Part shown: one piece after another, positions 43,947 to 53,122 of the stretch
Layout: the number at the start of each line of letters is the position of its first letter
How positions within the stretch are numbered: the first letter of the stretch is position 1
Source: a bacterium
GTDB lineage: Bacteria > Chloroflexota > Dehalococcoidia > Tepidiformales > Tepidiformaceae
Assembly (NCBI GenBank): GCA_003577245.1
Contig: QEVS01000001.1
Span: 186,001 to 250,000, forward strand
Reading direction: 5' to 3'
Length of the DNA stretch: 64,000 nucleotides
The notes under the pieces: generated by a model
Database searches by the model: none
What the model saw: the letters and a program-made list of their open reading frames with translations, nothing else
What the model was told of the DNA's origin: nothing
Program-made: the position numbers and the translations under genes

Positions 43947-44831
43947 TTACCGCAGTGACGTAACGAGGCGCCTCGGGGCTCCTGCGGGGACGGGCCGTGC
44001 CACCTGCGGCATATCGGCTGCGGTTGGCTTGGCGAACACCGTGCAGTCCAGCTCGCACTCGCTGCAACCGCTCCATTCTTCCAGCTCCGCCTGGTCGAGA
44101 ATCTCGATCACCTTCGACCTGGTAGCGACTACGCCCCTCCGCTGGAGGTCGGAAAGGACGCGGATTGAGGTCTCCAGAGTCACCCCCGACCTGTCCGCCA
44201 GGTCCTGCCGCGTCAGGCGGAAGTTGATCTTCACCCGCTTGTACTGGTGGATACCGTACTGCTCGGCAAGCTGCACCAGCGTGCAGCAGATGCGCCCACG
44301 CGCGCTCCGGAACGAGAGCACAGCGTGCGAGATGTCGCGCTGCCTGAGGTCGCGCGAAAGCTGGCGCATCGTGTTCACGATCGTCTCCGGGAAGCGGCGG
44401 GCAATCACAACCCGGGCCGCTTGCGGCACCAGCAGCACCCGGCAGCGCTCCAGCGCGGTCGCCCCCACCGTGTGCGGGCGCCCGTCGAGCGCCGCGAGGT
44501 CAAGCGGCGTGTGCGGCGCCGGAAAGCCAACCACCAGCTGGCGCCCCTCCGGGTCCGAGTGATAGAGACGCACCCGCCCGCTCATCAGGATCCAGAGGCC
44601 GCTGTCGACCTCACCCTCGGCGAATACCTGCTCCCGCGCATGAAAGGTGACGATGGTGCACAGGCTGGCCACCTGTTCGAGCCCTTCATCATCCAGCCCG
44701 AAAACAAGCGGGCAGTCCCGCAGGAACTCCGCGACTTCGTTGCTCCCCGCAGACGGCGCCGGGCTCCGCTCCTCCTCGACGCTCCCTTCAAGCGAAAGAA
44801 GCTGGTCCTGGCTGACTGCAACTACTCCCAC
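43947..44831 (-). CDS. CRP/FNR-family transcriptional regulator with C-terminal cysteine cluster
   Basis: 294 residues. A cyclic-nucleotide-binding-like beta-roll (about 35-140; FHAREQVFAEGEVDSGLWILMSGRVRLYH) lacks the conserved R-S cAMP pocket. A dimer helix (about 150-172) leads to a Crp-type winged helix with RLTRQDLADRSGVTLETSIRVLSDL (205-229), whose recognition helix keeps the Glu (220) and Arg (224) used by CRP and FNR. After the domain, GCSECELDC places Cys256, Cys259 and Cys263 as CxxC-x3-C, which could bind zinc or an iron-sulfur cluster. Cys182-Cys183 lie near the hinge. It is a candidate regulator of the TGTGA-N6-TCACA site before the nos genes, 12 kb away; that link is inference. 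GTG start after AGAGG. Confidence 0.85.
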   Translation of the reverse strand: MGVVAVSQDQLLSLEGSVEEERSPAPSAGSNEVAEFLRDCPLVFGLDDEGLEQVASLCTIVTFHAREQVFAEGEVDSGLWILMSGRVRLYHSDPEGRQLVVGFPAPHTPLDLAALDGRPHTVGATALERCRVLLVPQAARVVIARRFPETIVNTMRQLSRDLRQRDISHAVLSFRSARGRICCTLVQLAEQYGIHQYKRVKINFRLTRQDLADRSGVTLETSIRVLSDLQRRGVVATRSKVIEILDQAELEEWSGCSECELDCTVFAKPTAADMPQVARPVPAGAPRRLVTSLR

Positions 44832-44947
44832 ATCACACCTCTGGCGGGGAAGCCATCGTGGCTATCTATCGTGCCCATGAAGCTTACCATGGCCCACGCC
44901 CGTGCGGTAAGCCAGCGGGCCCGCCTCGCCGCAGCAGGCCGCGGAGG

Positions 44948-45021
44948 TGGTTGCCGAGCAGGGATTCGAACCCCGACCAAAGGCTCCAAAGACCCGTGTG
45001 CTACCGTTACACCACTCGGCA
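44948..45021 (-). tRNA. tRNA-Gln (anticodon TTG)
   Basis: 74 bases: acceptor TGCCGAG/CTCGGCA, loop CTTTGGA giving anticodon TTG, T-loop GTTCGAAT, encoded CCA. The anticodon stem CGGGT/GCCTT is weak, with a C-T mismatch at 27-43 and two G-T pairs, but the rest of the cloverleaf is sound. Confidence 0.88.
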
Positions 45022-45129
45022 GGGAGGGGCGCGACGCCGTCGCCCCATGGTTCGAGAGTACATTCGCACCCCCGGCCCAGTCGAGACACCGGGGCGGGAT
45101 ACGCCCCGGTCCCTATAATGGCGTAGCAA

Positions 45130-45216
45130 GCCGAAGTGGCGGAATGGCAGACGCGGCGGTCTCAAAAACCGCTGGGCCCAAAGCTCGTGTGGGTTCGAAT
45201 CCCACCTTCGGCACCA
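45130..45216 (+). tRNA. tRNA-Leu (anticodon CAA)
   Basis: 87 bases with a long variable arm: acceptor GCCGAAG/CTTCGGC, anticodon stem GCGGT/ACCGC around CTCAAAA, T-loop GTTCGAAT, encoded CCA. Confidence 0.97.
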
Positions 45217-45242
45217 AATCTCGAAACCACGCCCCACAACGC

Positions 45243-45270
45243 GAAAGGCCCGCCGGGAAGCGGGCCTTTC
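45243..45270. terminator. bidirectional terminator between tRNA-Leu and tRNA-Gly
   Basis: GAAAGGCCCGC (45243-45253) and GCGGGCCTTTC (45260-45270) form an 11-bp stem with a CGGGAA loop; the stem base provides an A run on one side and a T run on the other. Confidence 0.75.
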
Positions 45271-45288
45271 GATTGCACCATCGGGACC

Positions 45289-45363
45289 TGGAGCGGAAGA
45301 CGAGGGTCGAACTCGCGACCTCCTCCTTGGCAAGGAGGCGCTCTGCCACTGAGCTACTTCCGC
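45289..45363 (-). tRNA. tRNA-Gly (anticodon GCC)
   Basis: 75 bases: acceptor GCGGAAG/CTTCCGC, anticodon stem CCTCC/GGAGG around TTGCCAA, T-loop GTTCGACC, encoded CCA. Confidence 0.96.
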
Positions 45364-45418
45364 CCGCAACGGCGATTATACCACGCGGCCCCTTCGGGCC
45401 AAGGAACGCACGCCCCGC

Positions 45419-45964
45419 TCAGTCGCCCAGCAGCGTTGTGTAGCCCAGCCCGATCACGTCCTCAACGTACTGGCCGCGCCAGCCCGGGTCCGGGACCGGC
45501 ACCCCGTGTTCGCGGAACCAGCGGTGCAGCTGCATGTACTCCTCTTCCAGCCGCATCCGCCAGCTGTCCTCTTCCTTGAAGATCTCCGGGTCCACCTCGT
45601 CCAGCCGCTGCTGCATCTCGTCGTAGTCCACCTCGTTGTCTTCCTTCCAGTAATTCGAAAGGTAGTCGAGTGACTCTTCGAGGTTCCGCCGGCACTCATC
45701 GAGCATTACCGCCATCATGCCCGCTTCGCCCATGCGGCGGCCGTTCACGCGGTAGATGCGAGCGCACGGTTCGCACACCACCACAAGCTTGCGGGCGTCG
45801 CAGTCGCTCTTATCAACGCAGTCGCGGCAGCGCTCGGCGAACTGGGCCGCATCGGTGTTGCGCGTGTAGCCCACCACCATCTCGTCGCCGAGTGCGCCGC
45901 ACGCCTGGCACGTCATTGTGCCCGAGAGGATCTCGTTGATCGCCTTGTCCCAGTCAAGCTGCAT
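45419..45964 (-). CDS. cysteine-rich zinc-ribbon-like protein, unknown function
   Basis: 181 residues from ATG 45964. The N-terminal half has three CxxC pairs (CQAC, CRDC, CEPC) and one more Cys, suited to one or two structural zinc sites. The C-terminal half is acidic and helical (DECRRNLEESLDYLSNYWKE, EEDSWRMRLEEEYMQLHRWF). No signal peptide or known family. It starts 35 bases after queD on the same strand, but the sequence does not tie it to pterin or queuosine chemistry. Confidence 0.7.
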   Translation of the reverse strand: MQLDWDKAINEILSGTMTCQACGALGDEMVVGYTRNTDAAQFAERCRDCVDKSDCDARKLVVVCEPCARIYRVNGRRMGEAGMMAVMLDECRRNLEESLDYLSNYWKEDNEVDYDEMQQRLDEVDPEIFKEEDSWRMRLEEEYMQLHRWFREHGVPVPDPGWRGQYVEDVIGLGYTTLLGD

Positions 45965-45999
45965 CGCTGCCCCCCATGTGCGCGGCGTGGCCTGGGCCG

Positions 46000-46482
46000 C
46001 TAACCAACAGTATACCAGCCGCTCTGCCCCGGCATTTCCTCCACGCCCACCGCAAGGCGCCTGATGTTCGTGGCCCCCTTCGCGCGCAGAGCGGTATGCA
46101 GCCGCCCCGCAATCCATTCCGCCAGCCGCTCCGCTGTCGTGTTGTCTACCGGCAACGAAACCACGTCAGAGCGCGGCAGCACGTAGCTCCGCTCCCCCGC
46201 ACAGAGCTCGTAGCTGTCTCCCCGGACGGTCGCCCGGAGCAGCGCCGACTCCTGCTGGAGCAGGAAACGGTGGTCAAGCTCCTCGATGATGCCGGAGGCG
46301 ATGCCCCTCAGATCGCCGAAGTCCCACACCCAGCCGTCAGCCGTAAGCTCACCCTCGACCTCGACCGATACTGCGTAGTTGTGCCCGTGCAGCGGCTCGC
46401 AACGCCCGCCGAAAGTGGCCATGTGAGCGGCCGCGAACCGCAGACGGCTGCCATCGATCGTAACCCGGAAGGTGCCTGGCAT
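46000..46482 (-). CDS. queD: 6-carboxytetrahydropterin synthase QueD / PTPS family
   Basis: Zinc enzyme of the 6-pyruvoyl-tetrahydropterin synthase fold, most likely making 6-carboxy-5,6,7,8-tetrahydropterin for queuosine and other 7-deazapurines. 160 residues: RFAAAHMATFGGRCEPLHGHNY contains zinc ligands His20, His32 and His34 and catalytic Cys28; DFGDLR and ELDHRFLL follow, then NTTAERLAEWIAGRL. No queC, queE or folE is in the window, so a PTPS-II/III role cannot be excluded. It appears to share a transcript with the cysteine-rich protein. Confidence 0.85.
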   Translation of the reverse strand: MPGTFRVTIDGSRLRFAAAHMATFGGRCEPLHGHNYAVSVEVEGELTADGWVWDFGDLRGIASGIIEELDHRFLLQQESALLRATVRGDSYELCAGERSYVLPRSDVVSLPVDNTTAERLAEWIAGRLHTALRAKGATNIRRLAVGVEEMPGQSGWYTVG

Positions 46483-46600
46483 TGTTCGATTCTAGGCCAT
46501 CACCGCCTCCCGGCACGTTCCTGGACAAACCGGGCGCTTGTCGCAATTCGTGCATTTCGGCACAATCGGCGTGCGCGGCCAGCGCCTGGGAGCCTTCCTC

Positions 46601-47464
46601 GTGCCAGTTGTCGTTGTGACCTCGAACCAGCCCGGCGAGGGCAAGACCGGTGTTGCCGCTGCCATCGCCCGCCACTACGCCTACCTCGGGCGTACCGTGA
46701 AACTCGCCCGCATCGACGGTGACGGCCGCGCCGGCGACGACGCCCGTTTCTTCGGCTCCCTTGCCTTCGCCCCCGGCAGCGCCTCGGCGCCGGTCGCCGC
46801 GTCATCGGTCGCCGACCCCGGCGCTGACGCCCTCCTCGTGGTCGAAGCCGGCCCCGGCGAAGCTGCTTCCATTGCAAACGCCCGTGTTGTGCTTGTGGCG
46901 AAGGGCCGCGCGCCGGCCTCTGCCCCCGCAGGGCTGACACCATCGGCCGTGGTGGTGACACGCGCAGGCGCGAGCGCCCCAGCGAACCCCGCCGATGCGC
47001 ACACCGTGACGCTGGCTGAAGACAGGACACTCGCTGGCTTCAGCGTGGCCGAGGTGCAGGCGCTCACTGGCGCCGAAACCCTCATCGAGGGCGATTGCCC
47101 CGATGGCACCTGCGACCACCTCGTTATCTCTCCCATCTCCGCCGACGCCGGCCAGCCGCACCTCAAGCGCTTCCCCATGAAGGCCGTGGTCGTCCGCTCC
47201 GATCGCACCGACCAGCACCTGGCCGCCCTCCGCGGCGATACTCCCTGCCTGCTCCTCACGGGAGGGCAGCGCCCGTCAAGCAACGCTCTCGATGCTGCCG
47301 GCGCTTCTGGAGTTGCCGTCCTCCTCTCGCCCGCCGACACCGTCCAGACCGTTGCCGCCCTCGAAGCTCTCCACGAGAACTCCCGTTTCCAGGGCGAGCG
47401 TAAGCTCGATTGCATGGCACGTCTTCTCGAAGGCACCGCCCTCTACGCCGCCCTCGACGCCTGA
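46601..47464 (+). CDS. BioD-like/DRTGG-domain protein (Pta N-terminal-like)
   Basis: 287 residues from GTG 46601, which has GGGAG eight bases upstream; the frame is open to TTG 46538. The N-terminal part is a P-loop domain of the BioD/AAA_26 type (VVVTSNQPGEGKTGVAAAIARHYAYLG, residues 4-30), with a degenerate middle. The C-terminal part (about 190-285) matches the DRTGG domain: ISPISADAG, KAVVVRSDRTDQHLAAL, CLLLTGGQRPSS and VAVLLSPADTVQTVAAL. This pair of domains forms the regulatory N-terminus of long phosphotransacetylases, here without the catalytic Pta domain. Role unknown; ligand sensing is plausible. Confidence 0.78.
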   Translation: MPVVVVTSNQPGEGKTGVAAAIARHYAYLGRTVKLARIDGDGRAGDDARFFGSLAFAPGSASAPVAASSVADPGADALLVVEAGPGEAASIANARVVLVAKGRAPASAPAGLTPSAVVVTRAGASAPANPADAHTVTLAEDRTLAGFSVAEVQALTGAETLIEGDCPDGTCDHLVISPISADAGQPHLKRFPMKAVVVRSDRTDQHLAALRGDTPCLLLTGGQRPSSNALDAAGASGVAVLLSPADTVQTVAALEALHENSRFQGERKLDCMARLLEGTALYAALDA

Positions 47465-47500
47465 TCGAAAGCCCTCGTTCCGGCTGGCGGTCCGCGCCTT

Positions 47501-48151
47501 TCAGGTGCCGATGACGGGTGCGTCGTCTCCCTCATGGGTCGTGGGGAAAGTGCGGGGCTGAGCGAAAGGGTCATGCCCTGCTGCCGCCCGCGCCTGGGGT
47601 GGTGGTACAGCGGCCGGTCCGGGCCTTGCGCTGGCAGCCGCCTGCCCCGGAGCTGGCCGCGGAGCGCCGGGGGCCCGTGCCGGGCGTGGACCCATTCCCT
47701 CCCGCGGCGGCTTCTCAAGCCCGCAGTAGGGGCACGCTACCCATGCGTAGCTCAGCGGCTTCGCGCATGAGCGGCACGGCTCCTTCAGTCGCGTCCGGCA
47801 GGAGGGACAGATCAGGAAGTCATCGTGGATGCGCCGCTTGCAGGTGGGGCACGCTTTCTGGTCCTCTAGGTCCTGCAGGAGCGCCTCCTCCTCCAGCGAG
47901 CGCTCGTAGAGCTCCGCCAGCGTGTGTCGCGGCCGCAGAATCAGATACACCCAGTGCCCGGGAAGGAAGAACACCAGCACCACCAGTACCGCCGCCATCT
48001 GCACAATCGGGTCGCGTGAGCGCTGGCGAATATCCCGGTAGGTCCAGTAGACCAGCGTCAGCCAGAGGGTACCAAGGTAGAGCGCCAGGATAGTCAGACT
48101 CAGCCTCAGTGAGGCCTCCCACGAACCCCCCGGCCAGCTGTCGAACGGCAT
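47501..48151 (-). CDS. membrane protein with double zinc-ribbon domain
   Basis: 216 residues. Two membrane helices (about 15-36 and 48-72) are followed by an acidic helix and a double zinc ribbon: CPTCKRRIHDDFLICPSCRTRL and CRSCAKPLSYAWVACPYCG (about 101-143). The last 70 residues are Pro/Ala/Arg-rich and probably disordered. The zinc ribbons are on the cytoplasmic side and may mediate protein contacts. Function unknown. Divergent from pcrA. Confidence 0.78.
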   Translation of the reverse strand: MPFDSWPGGSWEASLRLSLTILALYLGTLWLTLVYWTYRDIRQRSRDPIVQMAAVLVVLVFFLPGHWVYLILRPRHTLAELYERSLEEEALLQDLEDQKACPTCKRRIHDDFLICPSCRTRLKEPCRSCAKPLSYAWVACPYCGLEKPPREGMGPRPARAPGAPRPAPGQAAASARPGPAAVPPPQARAAAGHDPFAQPRTFPTTHEGDDAPVIGT

Positions 48152-48244
48152 CAGCTACTCCTGGACTCGGCGTGAGCCTGTCCGCAGTATAGCATCGGGC
48201 CCATACGCGGCCCGGGCAAATGGTTCAAGAGCCTTAGCAGATGT

Positions 48245-48250
48245 TAGACT
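48245..48250 (+). promoter_or_regulatory. -10 box for a possibly leaderless pcrA transcript
   Basis: TAGACT ends six bases before the GTG at 48257, so transcription would begin at or next to the start codon. No ribosome-binding site lies upstream of that GTG. The -35 region (TTCAAG near 48224) is poor. Confidence 0.4.
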
Positions 48251-48256
48251 CTGACT

Positions 48257-50431
48257 GTGACCTCGATGGGCGGCGCGGAAACCATCCTCAACGGGCTGAA
48301 TGAGCCCCAGAAGGCCGCCGTCTCCCACGGTGAAGGGCCCCTCCTCATCCTCGCAGGCCCGGGCAGCGGCAAGACGCGTGTCATCGCTCATCGTATCGCC
48401 TGGCTCGTGAAGGAAATGGGCGTGCCCCCCTGGCGCATTCTCGCCGTCACCTTCACCAACAAGGCCGCACGCGAGATGCGCGAACGCGCCCGCCACCTGC
48501 TCGCCGCCGAAGGTATCGAGCTGCACATGGGCACCTTCCATTCGATGTGCGCGCGCTGGCTTCGCATTGACGGCAAGAGCATTGGCATCAGCCCCGACTT
48601 CGTTATCTACGACGATGCTGACCAGGTTGGCCTCATGAAGCGCGTCCTCGAAGCGCTCGACGTCAATCCCCGCCGCTTCAGCCCCCGCTCCATCCTTTCT
48701 GCCATTTCCAACGCCAAGAACGAGATGATCGTTCCCGAGGAGTTTGCGCGCCGCACCCACGACTACTTCGGTGAGGTCGTCGCGCGCGCCTACACCCGGT
48801 ACCAGGAGGCGCTCCGCGAGGCCTCCGCGCTTGACTTCGACGACCTGCTCCTGGAGACCGTCAGGCTCTTCCAGCAGTCACCGGCAACCCTCGACAAGTA
48901 CGCCGGGCGCTACCTCTATGTCCTCATCGACGAGTTCCAGGACACAAACCCGGTCCAGTACACGCTTGCCCGCCAGCTCGCCTCTGGCCACGGCAACATC
49001 TGTGTCGTGGGCGACCCCGACCAGAGCATCTACTCCTGGCGTGCAGCCGACATCCGCAACATCCTCAACTTCGAGCGCGACTTCCCGGGGTGCAGCGTTT
49101 TCCTGCTTGAACAGAACTACCGCTCCACCCAGCCCATCCTCTCGGCCGCGGATGCCGTCATCGGCCGGAACCCGGACCGCAAGCAACGCCGTCTCTGGAC
49201 CGACCGCCCCGGCGGCGACCATCTCATCTTCCACGAAGCTTCCAGCGACGAGGGCGAGGCCGAGTTCGTCTCCCGCGAAATCGCCCGGCTCATCGAATGC
49301 GGGCGGACGCCCCGCGACTTCGCCGTCATGTACCGCACCAACGCCCAGTCACGTGCCATTGAGGAGGCAATGGTTCGCAACCACCTCCCCTACCGGCTCG
49401 TCGGCGGCGTCCGCTTCTACCAGCGCCGGGAGATCAAGGACCTCCTCGCCTACCTGCGCCTGCTCCACAACCGCCGCGACGAAGCCAGCCTGCTGCGCGT
49501 GATCAACGTCCCCGGGCGCGGGATTGGCGACACAACCGTCAGCCGGCTGCGTGAGTACGCCGCACGTGAGCGCATGGCCGTCTGGGACGCCTGCGAGGCG
49601 GTGGCCAAAGGCGCCGCTGTGACTGGCGTGGCCGGGCGCACCGCCGCCGCCGTGAGGGAGTTTGGGACCGCAATGGAACGGCTCCGTGGGCTGCGCGACT
49701 CGCCACTTCCCCGCCTGCTCGATGAGGTGCTCGAAGTGACCGGGTACGTCGCCCATCTGCGGGATAGCGTCGGCGAGGCCCCGGAGAGGATCGAAAACGT
49801 CGAACAGCTCAGGGCGCTGATGAGCCAGTACGAGCAGACCGCCGCTGCCATCCCCGACCTGGCGACCTTCCTGCAGGACGTGGCCCTCGTTGCCGACGTC
49901 GACGAGCTCCAGGATGGCGTCGACGCAGTAACCCTGATCACCCTGCACGCTGCTAAGGGTCTGGAGTTCCCGGTTGTCTTCATCGTCGGTATGGAAGAAG
50001 GGCTCCTTCCCCACATCCGCTCCTACGACGACCCCCGCCAGATGGAAGAAGAGCGCCGCCTGGCCTACGTGGGCATCACGCGCGCGAAGGACCTCGTCTA
50101 CCTTACGCGCGCCTACCGCCGCTTCATGATGGGCGGCCAGGGGGCTAATCCCCCCTCGCGCTTCCTGGGCGACATCCCCCGCGAACTCAGCCGCCCCTTC
50201 GCGGCGAGCTCCGCGGGCCCGGCGAGGACTCCGTCCGCGGAGTCGCAGGAAGAGTTCCGTCCTGCAGGTGCCGCCTGGCAGGCCGGCGATCGCGTAACCC
50301 ATGCGAAGTTCGGCGCCGGCACGGTCGTCAGCACACAGCCGCGCAGCGGCGATATCGAAATCGTGGTGGCCTTCGAATCCGCCGGGGTGCGCCGCCTGCT
50401 CCAGAGCTTCGCCCCCCTGGAGCCGGCTTGA
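48257..50431 (+). CDS. pcrA: UvrD/PcrA-type superfamily 1 DNA helicase
   Basis: ATP-dependent 3'-5' DNA helicase for repair and plasmid or replication functions. 724 residues with the full SF1A motif set: Q-motif LNEPQKAAV, motif I AGPGSGKT, Ia AVTFTNKAAREM, Ib MGTFHSMC, motif II LIDEFQDTN, III VVGDPDQSIYSWRAA, IV LEQNYRST, V VTLITLHAAKGLEFPVVFIVGMEEGLLP and VI EERRLAYVGITRAKDLVYLT. The C-terminus carries the Tudor-like GDRVTHAKFGAGTVV segment typical of PcrA that contacts RNA polymerase. GTG 48257 or ATG 48266 starts it. The stop overlaps the mscS-like gene by four bases (TTGA). Confidence 0.96.
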   Translation: MTSMGGAETILNGLNEPQKAAVSHGEGPLLILAGPGSGKTRVIAHRIAWLVKEMGVPPWRILAVTFTNKAAREMRERARHLLAAEGIELHMGTFHSMCARWLRIDGKSIGISPDFVIYDDADQVGLMKRVLEALDVNPRRFSPRSILSAISNAKNEMIVPEEFARRTHDYFGEVVARAYTRYQEALREASALDFDDLLLETVRLFQQSPATLDKYAGRYLYVLIDEFQDTNPVQYTLARQLASGHGNICVVGDPDQSIYSWRAADIRNILNFERDFPGCSVFLLEQNYRSTQPILSAADAVIGRNPDRKQRRLWTDRPGGDHLIFHEASSDEGEAEFVSREIARLIECGRTPRDFAVMYRTNAQSRAIEEAMVRNHLPYRLVGGVRFYQRREIKDLLAYLRLLHNRRDEASLLRVINVPGRGIGDTTVSRLREYAARERMAVWDACEAVAKGAAVTGVAGRTAAAVREFGTAMERLRGLRDSPLPRLLDEVLEVTGYVAHLRDSVGEAPERIENVEQLRALMSQYEQTAAAIPDLATFLQDVALVADVDELQDGVDAVTLITLHAAKGLEFPVVFIVGMEEGLLPHIRSYDDPRQMEEERRLAYVGITRAKDLVYLTRAYRRFMMGGQGANPPSRFLGDIPRELSRPFAASSAGPARTPSAESQEEFRPAGAAWQAGDRVTHAKFGAGTVVSTQPRSGDIEIVVAFESAGVRRLLQSFAPLEPA

Positions 50432-51309
50432 ACAGCCAGCCGTTGTTCCTGGTTCCCGGCTCCTGGGATGAATGGCGAGAGTGGCTGGAGAGCCACGGGC
50501 CGGATATTGCCGGCATCGCCATCGGTCTCGTCCTCGTCCGCTTCCTGTTCCACCGTCTGTTCGCACGGCTTCTGCGTGAGGCCGCTAACAGGGCGGCCAG
50601 GGCGCGGCGCGAAGACCCCGAGGCCGTCCGCAAGCGCGCCGAGACACTTCTCTCGACCCTCGATTGGCTCTTCACCATCTTCCTCGTTTTCGTCGGCTCG
50701 GCACTCCTCCTCGACCAGTTCGATATCCAGGTCTCGGCTCTCATTGCCGGCGTCAGCGTCATTGGCATTGCCGTTGGCCTTGGCACCCAGACCCTCGTTA
50801 AAGACGTGATCAACGGATTCTTCATCCTTGTCGAAGGCCAGTACGCTGTTGGCGATACCGTTACCGTGGGTGGCGCCACCGGCGAGGTCATCGAGATCAA
50901 CCCCCGCCGCACCGTGGTGCGCGATTCCGATGGCAACGTTCACAGCATTCCGAACAGCACCATCACCGTCGCCACGAACCTCACGCCCGCTCTCTCACGC
51001 ATTCGCGTCGATATTGAAGTCCCCTTTCGGGAAAGCGAGGCTGCCCGCGCCCTCGTCGCCGAAGTGGCATCCGCTTTGTCCCGCACCATGGGCGATTCCG
51101 TGACCTCCCCCGCGCGGGTCGCCCATCAGCGCATGGTGACCGACACCGATGTCTGCATGACGATCATCGCCGACGTGCGCCCCCCGGATCGCTGGGAGGT
51201 GGAGGCGGAGCTGCGACGCTCACTCAAGCGCCGCTTTGAAGCTGCAAAGGCCGGCCTGGCTTTCCCCGTGACCGGCTCAGGTTCGGCGCGGGCCCTGCCC
51301 ACGTCCTGA
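50428..51309 (+). CDS. mscS: MscS-family small-conductance mechanosensitive channel
   Basis: 293 residues with three membrane helices. The pore-lining helix reads ALIAGVSVIGIAVGLGTQTLVKDVINGFFILVEGQYAVGDTVTVGG, the MscS signature with Gly/Ala spacing, followed by the beta domain (GEVIEINPRRTVVRDSDGNVHSIPNSTI) and a C-terminal alpha/beta domain. It opens on hypo-osmotic shock in the cytoplasmic membrane. The start is TTG overlapping the pcrA stop; no in-frame ATG or GTG occurs before the first helix. Co-translation with a helicase is unusual but probably only positional. Confidence 0.92.
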   Translation: MNSQPLFLVPGSWDEWREWLESHGPDIAGIAIGLVLVRFLFHRLFARLLREAANRAARARREDPEAVRKRAETLLSTLDWLFTIFLVFVGSALLLDQFDIQVSALIAGVSVIGIAVGLGTQTLVKDVINGFFILVEGQYAVGDTVTVGGATGEVIEINPRRTVVRDSDGNVHSIPNSTITVATNLTPALSRIRVDIEVPFRESEAARALVAEVASALSRTMGDSVTSPARVAHQRMVTDTDVCMTIIADVRPPDRWEVEAELRRSLKRRFEAAKAGLAFPVTGSGSARALPTS

Positions 51310-51323
51310 CCTTCCCCATTCAG

Positions 51324-51797
51324 CTATCGTGCCTTCTTCGGCACCATCACCTTGCGGCGGAAAAAGCAGACTTCTTCTCCGCGCTGGTTGAACCCGCGCG
51401 TCTCGACCGTCACGATCCCCCGGTCGCCGCTCGATGTCTCCTTCTTCTCGATCACGGTCGTCTCTGCCCTGATGGTGTCGCCGTGGAAGGTCGGCTTTGT
51501 GTGCTTCAGGCTCTCAATCTCCAGGTTGGCTATCGCCTTGCCCGAGACATCCGCCACGCTCATCCCAAGCACCAGCGAGTAGACGAAGTTGCCCACCACC
51601 ACGTTCTGCTTGAATTGCGTCTCCTCCTCCGCGTACCAGCGGTCGGAATGGAGCGGATGGTGGTTCATGGTCATGTCGCAGAAGAGGTGGTCCTCTGCTT
51701 CCGTGATCGTCTTGCTCGGCCAGTGCTTGTAGATGTCACCCGGCTCGAACTCCTCGTAGAAGCGGCCGAACTTGTCGCGCCCGTCATATACCGTCAT
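51324..51797 (-). CDS. MaoC-like (R)-hydratase
   Basis: Hot-dog-fold enoyl-CoA hydratase-type protein of 157 residues. The catalytic Asp/His region is CDMTMNHHPLHSDRWYAEE, matching the D-x(4)-H hydratase motif, followed by VVGNFVYSLVLGMSVADVSGKAI. It is a single-domain MaoC, shorter than the roughly 340-residue mesaconyl-CoA hydratase of the ethylmalonyl-CoA pathway, so it may act as a dimer on a branched or C4-C5 acyl-CoA. Third gene of the ccr unit, 44 bases after the acyl-CoA dehydrogenase. Confidence 0.85.
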   Translation of the reverse strand: MTVYDGRDKFGRFYEEFEPGDIYKHWPSKTITEAEDHLFCDMTMNHHPLHSDRWYAEEETQFKQNVVVGNFVYSLVLGMSVADVSGKAIANLEIESLKHTKPTFHGDTIRAETTVIEKKETSSGDRGIVTVETRGFNQRGEEVCFFRRKVMVPKKAR

Positions 51798-51841
51798 CTC
51801 AACTCCTCGTGCTCTCAGTGCTGGGCGGCCAACTTCGCCGC

Positions 51842-53014
<1,173 letters not shown>

Positions 53015-53122
53015 GGCGGGCCTTCACCTTTCTGCGGGGGCTGAATTCACGTGCGCCGTTCATTATCAGCGACCGCCGCCGCCAGCGGCCACGGTCACCT
53101 TCGCGGCATGAATTGACCGGGG

